From Hyphomonadaceae bacterium (GTDB taxonomy: Bacteria > Pseudomonadota > Alphaproteobacteria > Caulobacterales > Aquidulcibacteraceae), in NCBI GenBank assembly GCA_021731815.1, contig JAKFWO010000036.1:1-64000 (forward strand): a DNA stretch of 64,000 bases. Reading direction: 5' to 3'. The notes below the pieces were generated by a model that ran no database searches, had not been told where the DNA came from, and saw nothing but the letters and a program-made list of their open reading frames with translations. Shown here in pieces: positions 36,799 to 45,258 of the stretch. A program made the translations under genes and the position numbers. Numbering within the stretch: position 1 is the first letter of the stretch; each line of letters opens with the position of its first letter.

Positions 36799-37287
36799 TT
36801 GGCAGATCACGTATCGGTATTTCGCCCCTCAGCCCGACCCTTCAGGATCACCCGCGGGGCGTGGGCGCTGTTTGCCGCGATTAACGGTTTCGTCTCCGTG
36901 GCAATGGGAGCGTTTGCGACGCATGCGATGCCCGATCCCGTCGCCAAGGGCTGGGTCCAGACCGCAGCGACCTATCAGTTCATGCATACGATGGCGATTT
37001 TCACTTCCCTTGCGCTTCAGGGCTGGAGCGGGAGAGCCGCATGTTGGGCCCCTCGCGCCTTTGCGCCGGGGATCCTGCTGTTTTCGGGCTCGCTCTACGC
37101 CGCGGGACTGGGTGCGGAGCGCTCTGTGCTGGTTTTGACGCCGGTCGGGGGGGTGCTTCTCCTCGCGGGCTGGATGGCGCTGGCGATTTCGGCCTGGCAA
37201 TTTATGAGATCGGAACAATCCAGAGAAGCGGAAGCACGCGAGGCCGCCGGCCCCGACACGGAATCGACAGGGAATCCACAGCCATGA
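36799..37287 (+). CDS. DUF423 family membrane protein (YgdD-like)
   Basis: A 162-residue inner-membrane protein with four predicted helices. The first segment (WALFAAINGFVSVAMGAFATHAM) and the following AATYQFMHTMAIF carry the DUF423 pattern, and GILLFSGSLYAAGLG and PVGGVLLLAGWMAL follow. The hydrophilic C-terminal tail of about 30 residues is not conserved. The only in-frame start that includes the whole first helix is the TTG at 36799. Its stop overlaps the next gene's start in an ATGA, implying coupling. The function is unknown. Confidence 0.82.
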   Translation: MADHVSVFRPSARPFRITRGAWALFAAINGFVSVAMGAFATHAMPDPVAKGWVQTAATYQFMHTMAIFTSLALQGWSGRAACWAPRAFAPGILLFSGSLYAAGLGAERSVLVLTPVGGVLLLAGWMALAISAWQFMRSEQSREAEAREAAGPDTESTGNPQP

Positions 37288-38309
37288 AGCAGGTTTCGAC
37301 CGAAGGTGAGACGCCGAATTCCCTGCCCGGGATGCCTGAGGCCCGCTTTGTGCAGGCAAATGGCATTCGGCTTTGCGTCTATGAATCAGGCCCGCAGGAC
37401 AGCGCTTTCCCGCCGCTCGTTTTGCTGCACGGCTTTCCCGAACTTGCCTTTTCCTGGCGTGCGCAGATTCGCGACCTTGCCGTAGCGGGTGCGCGGGTCA
37501 TCGCCCCCGATCTGCGCGGTTATGGGCAGAGCGCGCGACCCGAGCGCCTCGAGGCCTATGACATGGCAGCGCTGACCGGCGATGTCGCGGGTCTGCTCGA
37601 TGCGCTCGGCATCGAACGCGCCATCATTTGCGGCCATGATTGGGGTGGCGTGATCGGTTGGCAATTCCCTTTGATGTTTCCCGAGCGCGTTGCGGGCGTG
37701 ATCGGGCTCAACACGCCATCCCTGCCGCGCGCGCCGATCGATCCGATCACGGCCTTCCGTGCGATTTACGGCGAAGACATGTATATCGTCTTCTTCCAGT
37801 CTCCGGAGATCCCCGAAGCCCTGTTCGAGGCCGATCCGGCCCGCACCATGCGCTTTTTCATGCGCCGCTCGCGGCTCAGCATCGAAGAGTTCAATGCCTT
37901 GCCGGCCGAACGACGCAATCTTGCCCTGCAAAAATCCTTTTCGGCCTTCGAATCCAGCGAGGACCCGACGGAAATCTTTGGCCGGGAATGTTTTTTGACC
38001 GCCGAAGAACTTGCAGTCTATGCAAGCAGTTTTGCGAATTCCGGTTTTCGGGGGCCGATCAATTTTTACCGCAATTTGACGCGCAACTGGCAGGCCTCCG
38101 CCGGCCTGCCGACCCGCATCACGGCACCCGCGCTCATGATCATGGCCGACCGTGATGTGGTACTGCAACCGCGATTTGCCGATGGCATGGGAGCCCATAT
38201 TCCCAATTTGACCAAAGTGCTGATCGGAGATTGCGGACATTGGACGCAGCAGGAAAAGCCCGCCGAAACCAGCGCCGCGATTCTCGAATTTCTGCGCGCA
38301 AAATTTTGA
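37284..38309 (+). CDS. Alpha/beta hydrolase, epoxide hydrolase-like
   Basis: A 341-residue cytoplasmic hydrolase. The oxyanion-hole motif LLHGFPE, the nucleophile elbow ICGHDWGG with Asp119, and the late GDCGHWTQQEKP with the catalytic His form the epoxide-hydrolase pattern, in which Asp replaces Ser. A cap domain lies between about residues 145 and 265; tyrosines there could activate the epoxide (for example in GEDMYIVFF). Haloalkane dehalogenase is an alternative within the same fold. The start overlaps the DUF423 stop by four bases. Confidence 0.88.
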   Translation: MKQVSTEGETPNSLPGMPEARFVQANGIRLCVYESGPQDSAFPPLVLLHGFPELAFSWRAQIRDLAVAGARVIAPDLRGYGQSARPERLEAYDMAALTGDVAGLLDALGIERAIICGHDWGGVIGWQFPLMFPERVAGVIGLNTPSLPRAPIDPITAFRAIYGEDMYIVFFQSPEIPEALFEADPARTMRFFMRRSRLSIEEFNALPAERRNLALQKSFSAFESSEDPTEIFGRECFLTAEELAVYASSFANSGFRGPINFYRNLTRNWQASAGLPTRITAPALMIMADRDVVLQPRFADGMGAHIPNLTKVLIGDCGHWTQQEKPAETSAAILEFLRAKF

Positions 38310-38378
38310 TCAGCTTGCGGATTTGTCAAATCCAGTCCCGTCCGGACCGGTGCGCAACCTGATGGTCTATATCTGACG

Positions 38379-38406
38379 CGCGATCTGGCGCGCGATCTGG
38401 CGCGCG
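38379..38406. repeat. 12-bp tandem duplication between convergent genes
   Basis: CGCGATCTGGCG occurs twice (38379-38390 and 38391-38402) followed by a four-base partial copy. It lies immediately before the accA stop codon, in the 102-bp gap between the convergent epoxide-hydrolase-like and accA genes. Confidence 0.85.
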
Positions 38407-38411
38407 GCTGA

Positions 38412-39452
38412 TTATTCCGCGATCTGGATTTCGACCTGGCGGTTCTTGCCGCTCCGGCTGGTTGTCGCATCGCCACTGGAACTTTCCAGCCCAGTGCGTC
38501 CGATAGCGAGAAAGCGCTCACGACGCTGCATGCGCAGGGCTCTCGCATCCATGCCATTCAATTGCTTGAGGTTCTGGGCGATCGCTGCCCCGACATTGGC
38601 GATGGCGGTCTTCGCATCGCGATGGGCCCCGCCCAAAGGTTCCGGCGCAATGGCATCGATCACCCGCATGGGCAGCAGGTCCTGGGCCGTGACCTTCATG
38701 GCTTCGGCGGCGTCGCGCGCGCGGGCGGGATCCCGCCACAAAATCGAGGCGCAGCCTTCTGGCGAGATTACTGAATAGATGGCGTGTTCCATCATCACGA
38801 CCTTGTTGGCGGCCGCGAGCGCGATTGCGCCGCCCGATCCGCCCTCGCCGACGATTACAGAAACCAGCGGTGTGCCCAACGTCAGACAGCGTTCCGTTGA
38901 CCGCGCAATCGCTTCGGCCTGGCCGCGCTCTTCGGCGGAAAGGCCCGGAAACGCGCCGGCGGTATCGACCAGCGTAATGACCGGCATGTTGAAGCGTTCG
39001 GCGAGATCCATCAGCCGGATCGCCTTGCGGTAACCCTCCGGCATGGCCATGCCGAAATTGTGGCGCAGTCGCTCCTGGGTATTGCGGCCCTTTTCATGGC
39101 CCATCAGCAGCACCGGGCGTCCGCGAAAGCGCCCCATCCCCCCCAGAATCGCCTGGTCATCGCCAAAATTGCGGTCGCCCGACAATTCCACCCAGTCAGT
39201 GAGCAGTCCCGCGGCGAAATCGCGGAAATGGGGGCGATCGGGATGGCGCGCCACCTGGGTTTTCTGCCAGGCGTCGAGCTTCGAATAAAGGCGGGCGAGC
39301 TCCTTGGCGGCCTTGTCCCGGAGAGCGCCGAGCTCGGCATTGATCGAAGTCGCACCCGCATCGCGCGCAGCGGCGCTCAGTTCATCGATCTTGGTTTCGA
39401 GCGTCGCGACCGATTTCTCAAAATCCAGATAGGTGCGTTTGCCTTCCGCCAT
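38412..39452 (-). CDS. accA: Acetyl-CoA carboxylase carboxyltransferase subunit alpha
   Basis: AccA pairs with AccD to transfer carboxyl from biotin to acetyl-CoA, the first committed step of fatty acid synthesis. The 346-residue protein begins with the conserved LDFEKSVATLETKIDEL helix. It contains GRPVLLMGHEKGRNT, NFGMAMPEGYRKA, TLVDTAGAFPGLSAEERGQ and VGEGGSGGAIAL, all AccA hallmarks. About 25 residues at the C-terminus (Ser/Arg-rich, then QVEIQIAE) extend beyond the usual length of about 318. GGGGA precedes the ATG. The gene is monocistronic here. Confidence 0.95.
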   Translation of the reverse strand: MAEGKRTYLDFEKSVATLETKIDELSAAARDAGATSINAELGALRDKAAKELARLYSKLDAWQKTQVARHPDRPHFRDFAAGLLTDWVELSGDRNFGDDQAILGGMGRFRGRPVLLMGHEKGRNTQERLRHNFGMAMPEGYRKAIRLMDLAERFNMPVITLVDTAGAFPGLSAEERGQAEAIARSTERCLTLGTPLVSVIVGEGGSGGAIALAAANKVVMMEHAIYSVISPEGCASILWRDPARARDAAEAMKVTAQDLLPMRVIDAIAPEPLGGAHRDAKTAIANVGAAIAQNLKQLNGMDARALRMQRRERFLAIGRTGLESSSGDATTSRSGKNRQVEIQIAE

Positions 39453-39593
39453 TCGTGATCCCCACCGCCCGGGCGAATAAGTGCGCGACAGGCTGTTGCA
39501 AATAAGACACAGCGTGAATTTTTATTCTGTACCCAATGCAGCAGAGTGACAAGCACCTGGAACAGAGGAAATCATCTTTTTCCGGGAGGATTG

Positions 39594-39616
39594 CCGCCGG
39601 AGCCCGGCGGGCTTTT
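39594..39616 (+). terminator. Possible hairpin with short T-run between petC and accA
   Basis: CCGCCGG-AGC-CCGGCGG forms a 7-bp stem followed by GCTTTT on the plus strand. The T-run is short and no rightward gene is nearby, so it may instead end or protect the leftward petABC transcript, whose coding part stops at 39655. Confidence 0.35.
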
Positions 39617-39654
39617 GCCGCTTGGGCAAGCGCTGGTCGAGGATTACCTCCGGA

Positions 39655-40572
39655 TCAATGGCTTTGGTTCCGCCACACGGCCTTGTAGGCGACGAATAAC
39701 AGACCGGCCAGCAGGATGAGATAGATCATCACGACCACGCCCGTGCGCTTGCGCGATTCAACCTTGGGCTCTGACGCCCAGGCGAGGAAGGTTGCCACAT
39801 CGCGCGCAATCTGTTCGGGAGTGGCCGGCGTTCCATCCCCGAATTCGACGATCTGGGATGCGATTTCGAGCTGCGGAGCCATGGCAATCAGCCCGCCTTC
39901 CGGCACGGAATTCTTTTCGCCGCTCCAGATCGAGGCCACATCCCCCGGAAACCAGGGGTTGTAATATTTTCCGTCTGGAACATTCAGCCCCTCCGGATTT
40001 TCGCCATAACCGAGGAGCAGGCTATAGATATAATCTGCGCCGCCATGCCGGGCTTTTACGATCAAGGACAGATCCGGCGGCAGGGCACCGCCATTGGCAC
40101 CGCGTGCGCGCTGTTCGTTCTCGAAGGGTGCCCGAAAGCGGTCGGCGGGGCGACCGGGGCGGTCGATCTCATCGCCATTCTCGTCGCGGTCGGTAATCGA
40201 GACCTCAGCGGCAATTGCCTTCACGATCGGGTTGTCATTGGGTGTGGCCGGGCAGATAGGTCGCACATGGGCCGTGCCATGGGCCTCGCCTTCTCCCTCG
40301 GTCTGCGGTGCGGGGAAACATTCAAACGGCCCGCCTTTTTCCCCCAGATGGCGGTAGCTGAGCAGATTGAGCGAATGGCAGGTCGCGCAGACCTGCTTAT
40401 AGACCTGAAAACCGCGCTGGAGCGCCCCGCGGTCATAGGTTCCGAGCGGTCCCTCGAAGGAAAATCCCACATGTTTGGGATGGGCCTTGCTTTCGCTCGC
40501 CAGCGCGGAGGGCGCGAGACCGAAAGCCAACAGCCCGAACAGGGACCCGAGCGCGACGATATTCGGTTTCAT
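39655..40572 (-). CDS. petC: Cytochrome c1 of the bc1 complex
   Basis: The haem-c subunit of complex III, which passes electrons from the Rieske protein to soluble cytochrome c in the periplasm. The 305 residues start with a signal peptide (LFGLLAFGLAPSALA). The haem attachment site is CATCH near residue 62, the axial Met is in GGLIAMAPQL, and one C-terminal anchor helix (VVMIYLILLAGLLFVAYKAVW) follows. A stretch around residues 95-150 is rich in acidic and small residues. It is the third gene of petABC, 12 bp after petB. Confidence 0.95.
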   Translation of the reverse strand: MKPNIVALGSLFGLLAFGLAPSALASESKAHPKHVGFSFEGPLGTYDRGALQRGFQVYKQVCATCHSLNLLSYRHLGEKGGPFECFPAPQTEGEGEAHGTAHVRPICPATPNDNPIVKAIAAEVSITDRDENGDEIDRPGRPADRFRAPFENEQRARGANGGALPPDLSLIVKARHGGADYIYSLLLGYGENPEGLNVPDGKYYNPWFPGDVASIWSGEKNSVPEGGLIAMAPQLEIASQIVEFGDGTPATPEQIARDVATFLAWASEPKVESRKRTGVVVMIYLILLAGLLFVAYKAVWRNQSH

Positions 40573-40584
40573 CTTGGTCTCCGC

Positions 40585-41865
40585 CTATTCCGCCGCCGCA
40601 TGAGCGGGACGTGCTGCGCCGGGCTTCAGTACCGCTTCCGAAATGGAGGCCGGGGCATTTCCCGGCCGTTCGACAATTCCCAGAATGGGCAGGATTGCGA
40701 GGAAGAACAGGAAATAATAGGCCGTTGCGATCTGGGCGATGATCAGGAACAGGCCTTCGGCCGGCTGGGCACCGACATAGCCGAGCGTCAGACAGGCCAC
40801 CACGAATAACAGGAAGAACTGGCGCGCCAGCGGCCGGTAGCGCATGGATTTGACGCGCGACGTGTCCAACCAGGGCAGCGCGAACAGGACCATGATCGAA
40901 CCGAACATCGCGATCACGCCGCCCAATTTGTCGGGGATCGCCCGCAAAATGGCGTAAAAGGGCAGGAAATACCATTCGGGCACGATATGGGTCGGCGTCG
41001 AAAGCGCATTGGCCGGGATGTAATTATCCGGATGGCCAAGCGCATCTGGCATGAAAAACACGAAAGCCGCGAACAGGATCATGAACAAGGCAAGAGCAAA
41101 AGCGTCCTTCACCGTGTAAAAAGGATGGAAGGGTACCGTATCGGCCTTTGATTTTACCTCGACCCCGGTCGGATTATTATTTCCGGGCACATGCAATGCC
41201 CAGATATGCATGCCGACCATGGCCGCAATCACGAAGGGCATCAGATAATGCAGCGAGAAGAAGCGGTTGAGTGTGGCATTCGAAACGGCGAAGTCGCCCC
41301 AGATCCAGGTACGGAGCGCGTCGCCCACCACCGGAAAGGCCCCGATGAGATTGGTAATCACCGCCGCGCCGTGAAATGACATCTGCCCCCAGGGCAGCAC
41401 ATAGCCCATAAAGGCGGTGGCCATCATCAGCAGGAAAATCACCACGCCGATCGCCCACAGGATCTCGCGCGGGGCCTTGTAGGACCCGTAATAGAGCCCG
41501 CGAAACATATGGATATAGACCGCGATGAAGAACATCGAGGCCCCGACAGTGTGCAGGCTCTGGATCAGCCAGCCATAGGATACGTCGCGCTGGATCCGCT
41601 GGACCGAGGCAAAGGCCTGGCTGATATTGCTGCCTTCGATGAAGGGCTGGGCGCTCGCGACATAATGCATGGCCAGCACGATGCCGGTCACGATCTGCAC
41701 GGCGAGGCAGAAGGTCAGGATCCCGCCAAACGTGTACCAGTAATTGAGGTTTTTCGGCGTCGGAAAATCGACGATGGAATCATAGCCGAGCCGGATGATC
41801 GGCAGTCTGGTGTCGAGCCATTTCTCGAATGCCGAACCGGGCTGGTAATTGGAGGGGCCGCTCAT
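40585..41865 (-). CDS. petB: Cytochrome b of the bc1 complex
   Basis: The membrane core of complex III with two b haems and both quinone sites. The 426-residue protein has eight expected helices. The quinol-oxidation loop PEWY is in [14 protein letters not shown]. The haem-ligand segments [21 protein letters not shown] and [22 protein letters not shown], and [16 protein letters not shown], are intact. A hydrophilic C-terminal tail follows the last helix. It sits between petA (15 bp) and petC (12 bp), the conserved fbc order. Confidence 0.97.
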   Translation of the reverse strand: MSGPSNYQPGSAFEKWLDTRLPIIRLGYDSIVDFPTPKNLNYWYTFGGILTFCLAVQIVTGIVLAMHYVASAQPFIEGSNISQAFASVQRIQRDVSYGWLIQSLHTVGASMFFIAVYIHMFRGLYYGSYKAPREILWAIGVVIFLLMMATAFMGYVLPWGQMSFHGAAVITNLIGAFPVVGDALRTWIWGDFAVSNATLNRFFSLHYLMPFVIAAMVGMHIWALHVPGNNNPTGVEVKSKADTVPFHPFYTVKDAFALALFMILFAAFVFFMPDALGHPDNYIPANALSTPTHIVPEWYFLPFYAILRAIPDKLGGVIAMFGSIMVLFALPWLDTSRVKSMRYRPLARQFFLLFVVACLTLGYVGAQPAEGLFLIIAQIATAYYFLFFLAILPILGIVERPGNAPASISEAVLKPGAARPAHAAAE

Positions 41866-41880
41866 GGATGTCGCCTTCCC

Positions 41881-42504
41881 TTAGCCGATACGAACGACGC
41901 TGTCGGTCACGAAAGCCAGTTTCGGAACCTCGAGATTGGCCGGAGCCGGGCCGATGCGGATGCGCCCGGCAGTGTCATAATGCGATCCGTGGCAGGGGCA
42001 GAACCAGCCGCCGAAATCACCCTGCCCAAATACCGGCACACAGCCCAGATGGGTGCAGGTGCCCACCAGCACGATGAATTCGGGCTTTGGTTTGCCATCG
42101 GGTCCGACCGGAACCCGGTTGGCATCGCTGGCATCGGCACTGGCTGGCAGGCCCTGATTGCGGGAAAGCTTGTCCTTGAGCGCGGACAGCGCCGTCTGTT
42201 CGGATTTGGTGATCTCTTCGGGCGTGCGGCGGCGGGCAAAGACCGGCTTGCCCTGCCAGGTGAAACGAACCTCCTGGCCGAGTTCCAGCTTGGCGAGGTC
42301 GAATTCGATCGTCGCCAGCGCCCGGGCGTCACCCGCGGGATTCATCTGGTCGATCAGCGGCCAGACCACGGCGGCCGCCCCGATCGCACCGGCCGCACCG
42401 GCGGCGATGAAAATGAAATCCCGGCGGCTGGCATCGTGTTCGTTCGTGCCGGCCCCATGCCCGAGGGGTGTCATCATCCCGGGTGCCGTGTTCGCTTCCG
42501 CCAA
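41881..42504 (-). CDS. petA: Rieske iron-sulfur subunit of the bc1 complex
   Basis: The 2Fe-2S subunit of complex III, 207 residues. The N-terminus carries SRRDFIFIAAGAAGAIG, a twin-arginine-type anchor helix, then AVVWPLIDQMNP. Cluster ligands are in CTHLGC and CPCHGS, with a closing PAP segment. I took the TTG at 42504 because GGAGG lies five bases upstream; the ATGs at 42477 or 42474 are reasonable alternatives that give a 198-199 residue protein. First gene of petABC, divergent from trmL over about 135 bp. Confidence 0.95.
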   Translation of the reverse strand: MAEANTAPGMMTPLGHGAGTNEHDASRRDFIFIAAGAAGAIGAAAVVWPLIDQMNPAGDARALATIEFDLAKLELGQEVRFTWQGKPVFARRRTPEEITKSEQTALSALKDKLSRNQGLPASADASDANRVPVGPDGKPKPEFIVLVGTCTHLGCVPVFGQGDFGGWFCPCHGSHYDTAGRIRIGPAPANLEVPKLAFVTDSVVRIG

Positions 42505-42639
42505 TTTCGCCTCCACCGGTCTCGACCTGCAACCGATTTGGCTGCACCAATTATGGCCGCTACATATCCGGCAACATATACCGAACCCGAGCCGGAAATC
42601 CGAATCCGATTCGCCACCTGATTGTAGAGAGCGCTTAGC

Positions 42640-43119
42640 TTGCGGCTGACATTGTTTCAACCCGACATTCCGCAGAATCTTGGTGCAGCCATCCGGCTTT
42701 GCGCGTGTTTTGCAGTTCCTCTCGACATCGTGGAGCCCACGGGCTTTCCGCTGACCGACAAGGCAATCCGGCGCGCGGCCATGGATTATGGGGCGCTGGC
42801 CACAATAAAACGTCATGATGGCTGGTCAGCCTATCTGGATTTTGCGGCCGGACAGGGGCTAAGGCTCGTACTTATGTCGACAAAAGCCGAAACAATGCTC
42901 CCCGATTTTCGTTTTTCCGGCCAGGAGGCGCTCGTTCTGGGCCGCGAAACTGCCGGGGTCCCCGATGATGTGCGCCAAAATACCGCGGCACATCTGCGCA
43001 TTCCCATTTGCACCGGCGCGCGGTCGTTCAATGTCATCAATGCCGGTGCAATCGCCCTCTATGAAGGCTTGCGCCAGACTGGCGGATTCGCGTTCGACTT
43101 TAACCCACCAGCCTGTTGA
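42640..43119 (+). CDS. trmL: tRNA (cytidine(34)-2'-O)-methyltransferase
   Basis: A SPOUT methyltransferase that 2'-O-methylates the wobble base of certain leucine tRNAs. The 159 residues begin with LFQPDIPQNLGAAIRLCACF and contain the knotted-fold AdoMet site (LVLGRETAGVPDDV, IPICTGARSFNVINAGAIALYE), closely fitting TrmL/YibK. The start is a TTG at 42640, chosen because the conserved LTLFQP strand follows immediately. The ribosome binding site is weak. It lies 84 bp before hemF. Confidence 0.92.
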   Translation: MRLTLFQPDIPQNLGAAIRLCACFAVPLDIVEPTGFPLTDKAIRRAAMDYGALATIKRHDGWSAYLDFAAGQGLRLVLMSTKAETMLPDFRFSGQEALVLGRETAGVPDDVRQNTAAHLRIPICTGARSFNVINAGAIALYEGLRQTGGFAFDFNPPAC

Positions 43120-43164
43120 GGGCACGACACCCCGACAATTTTCGTTCCCGTCCCAAAACAGTCT

Positions 43165-43199
43165 CCGAAAGCCAGCCCCGAAAGCCAGCCCCGAAAGCC
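43165..43199. repeat. 13-bp tandem repeat at the hemF start
   Basis: CCGAAAGCCAGCC is repeated about 2.7 times (43165-43199), ending four bases before the hemF ATG, so it occupies the place where a ribosome binding site would normally lie. Copy-number change here could alter hemF translation. Confidence 0.85.
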
Positions 43200-43203
43200 C
43201 GTC

Positions 43204-44112
43204 ATGACCGCGACTGACGATCCCCACAAGCTCGCTCTGCCTGCCGATCTCGCGACAAAGCAACAGCTCGCCCGGGACTGGTTCGAGCATTTGCGCGATG
43301 AAATCTGCGCCCTGTTCGAGCAATTGGAAGACGAGGCCCCGCCGGCGCTCTATCCCGGCGCGCCGGGCCGTTTCGAGCGCACGCTGTGGCGGCGCGGCGA
43401 TGGCCTTGCCGATGCGGGGGGTGGCGTGGCCTCCCTGATGCGCGGGCGCTTTTTCGAGAAAGTGGGCGTGCATGTCTCGACGGTGTTCGGGACCTTTCCA
43501 CCGGAATTCGCCCGCCAGATCGAGGGTGCTGAAGTGGATCCGCATTTCTGGGCCTCGGGCATCTCGCTCATCGCCCATTTGCGCAATCCGCGCTGTCCGG
43601 CCGCCCATATGAACACGCGCATGATCGCAACGACAAGGTCGTGGTTCGGCGGAGGAGGGGATCTCAATCCCACGCTCGCCATCGACCGGCACAAGGATGC
43701 CGCCGATGCGCGCCGTTTCCACGCCGATTTCCGCGCCTGCTGTGACCGGCACGATCCCGAATATTATCCGCGCTTCCGGGATTGGGCGGATTCCTATTTC
43801 TTCCTGCCCCATCGCAACGAGCCGCGCGGCGTCGGCGGTATTTTCTTCGATCGCTTTCGGGACAAAAGCTGGGAGCAGGATTTCGCATTCGTGCAGGATG
43901 TCGGCAAAAGCTTTGCTTCATCCTATGGGGCGATCCTGCGCGGGCGCATGAACGAGCCCTGGACCGAGGAAGAACGCGCCGGGCAATTGTTCTGGCGCGG
44001 GCGTTATGTCGAGTTCAACCTGCTCTATGACCGCGGCACGACCTTCGGGCTGAAGACCGGGGGCAATGTCAATGCGATCCTGTCCTCCATGCCCCCCGTC
44101 GCGACCTGGTGA
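43204..44112 (+). CDS. hemF: Oxygen-dependent coproporphyrinogen III oxidase
   Basis: HemF uses oxygen to convert coproporphyrinogen III to protoporphyrinogen IX in haem synthesis. The 302-residue protein shows the family blocks: [53 protein letters not shown] and [23 protein letters not shown], ending with PPVATW. No Shine-Dalgarno is visible because a tandem repeat occupies that position. Placed near petABC, it fits a respiratory and haem neighbourhood. Confidence 0.96.
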   Translation: MTATDDPHKLALPADLATKQQLARDWFEHLRDEICALFEQLEDEAPPALYPGAPGRFERTLWRRGDGLADAGGGVASLMRGRFFEKVGVHVSTVFGTFPPEFARQIEGAEVDPHFWASGISLIAHLRNPRCPAAHMNTRMIATTRSWFGGGGDLNPTLAIDRHKDAADARRFHADFRACCDRHDPEYYPRFRDWADSYFFLPHRNEPRGVGGIFFDRFRDKSWEQDFAFVQDVGKSFASSYGAILRGRMNEPWTEEERAGQLFWRGRYVEFNLLYDRGTTFGLKTGGNVNAILSSMPPVATW

Positions 44113-44238
44113 GCGACGGACGGCGCGCGTGAAGCCCGATTGGCACCGGGCCTGTGCAGCGCGCGTGACTCACATTGCATTTATCATTTTTTAACCATAA
44201 CGTGACCCGGCGGGCGATCGCGGGCGAAGGGCACGGGC

Positions 44239-45000
44239 ATGATCGGTGATAAAAAATTCCGGAACGCGGCATCGTTCGATCTGGTAAAGATGGCCAATCA
44301 GTGGCGTGCGGGCAGGCGTGCCCGGCCATTGCGGGTGTTTTTCAGCCACCGCTATGATTATGGTGTCGCACTCTACCAGGCGGTGATTGCCGGATTGCAA
44401 AACCAGTTTACGATTGTTGAAGACCTGTCTCTGACACAGGAGCAGCAATTGACCGGGCCACGCGGCGGGCAGGTCAATGATTACTCGATCGCCCAGGAAG
44501 TTGCTTCCCGGATATACACCAGCGATGTCGTGATCGCTTCGGCCCGCGTCGGAAACGGGCTTTCGGAATGGGTGTCGTTCGAGGTGGAATTGGCCGCGAT
44601 CGCTTTTTCTGTTCCGGTTCTTTTCATCGAAGAACCCGGAACGCAGCGATATGCGTCGATGGTGACGAAGCTTCAAAATATTGGGGCGAAATGTGCGGTT
44701 GCTGAAATCATCGCCGAGCCAACTGGTTATCGGCAGACCGAGACCACCAAAATTGTCGGGGCGATTGCAAGACTGGTGAAGCCGCCGGTATTTCGTGCGC
44801 CACCGGCACCCGGTATCGTCAAGGATATGCGCACCGCCTGGCGCGGACCCAACCCCTCCCGACTTGAAAGGGTCATGCACCAATGGCCATATAAAGTGCT
44901 TGAGACGCCCTTTGAAAGCAAACTTTCTTCTGATCCTGGTGATCCGTCCTGCACGCTTGCCGATGACGATGCATTCGACCGGGGTTTTGTTGCGGACTGA
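44239..45000 (+). CDS. TIR-like domain protein (DUF1863/ThsB-like), orphan
   Basis: A 253-residue protein. Residues 30-125 look like a TIR-like fold: RVFFSHRYDYGVALY as the first strand and loop, then FTIVEDLSLT. An acidic stretch and RIYTSDVVIASARVG come next, followed by SEWVSFEVELAAIAF, in which Glu115 aligns with the TIR catalytic-region Glu, and PVLFIEEPG. Relatives in defence systems such as Thoeris make cyclic ADP-ribose signals, but no effector gene (ThsA or similar) is adjacent. The C-terminal 90 residues are proline-rich then acidic and unrecognised. A zinc-ribbon gene follows at 58 bp. Defence is a hypothesis only. Confidence 0.6.
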   Translation: MIGDKKFRNAASFDLVKMANQWRAGRRARPLRVFFSHRYDYGVALYQAVIAGLQNQFTIVEDLSLTQEQQLTGPRGGQVNDYSIAQEVASRIYTSDVVIASARVGNGLSEWVSFEVELAAIAFSVPVLFIEEPGTQRYASMVTKLQNIGAKCAVAEIIAEPTGYRQTETTKIVGAIARLVKPPVFRAPPAPGIVKDMRTAWRGPNPSRLERVMHQWPYKVLETPFESKLSSDPGDPSCTLADDDAFDRGFVAD

Positions 45001-45057
45001 GGCGAGGCTCGGGGTCCAGCTTTTGGTTGGGAGATCTTCATGGGAGGTGGTGTGCTG

Positions 45058-45258
45058 ATGTCCGCCTGGTCCTGCCTGAAATGCGGCGGCAATCACGCGA
45101 CCCACCGGGATATTCGCGCTACAGGCCGGGGGCTGTCGACTTTTCTCGGCTTTGACCGCACGCGGTTTACCGCTGTGACCTGCGATAGTTGTGGTGCGAC
45201 TGAATTCCACCGGTGCGTCCTGTCGGGCACGCTTCGTGCGGCTGACCTCATGCGCTGA
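45058..45258 (+). CDS. Small zinc-ribbon protein
   Basis: A 66-residue protein with two CxxC knuckles (CLKCGG near the N-terminus and CDSCGA in the middle), separated by a basic and aromatic stretch containing GRGLSTFLGFDRTRF. This suggests a zinc ribbon of the nucleic-acid-binding type. The ATG at 45058 is preceded by GGAGGTGG eight bases upstream; an ATG at 45040 is also in frame. It follows the TIR-like gene and overlaps the end of the convergent ribF by 11 bp. The function is unknown. Confidence 0.75.
   Translation: MSAWSCLKCGGNHATHRDIRATGRGLSTFLGFDRTRFTAVTCDSCGATEFHRCVLSGTLRAADLMR

Noticed and set aside
36544-36810. 88-codon minus-strand open frame
   Set aside because: It has no recognisable domain and no good ribosome binding site, and it overlaps the start of the DUF423 gene.
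39594-39616. Strong terminator of a rightward gene
   Set aside because: The stem is real but the T-run is short and no rightward gene precedes it, so it is kept only as a weak feature.
44239-45258. Complete Thoeris defence system
   Set aside because: Only a TIR-like ThsB-type candidate is present; no ThsA-like NAD-consuming effector is adjacent.
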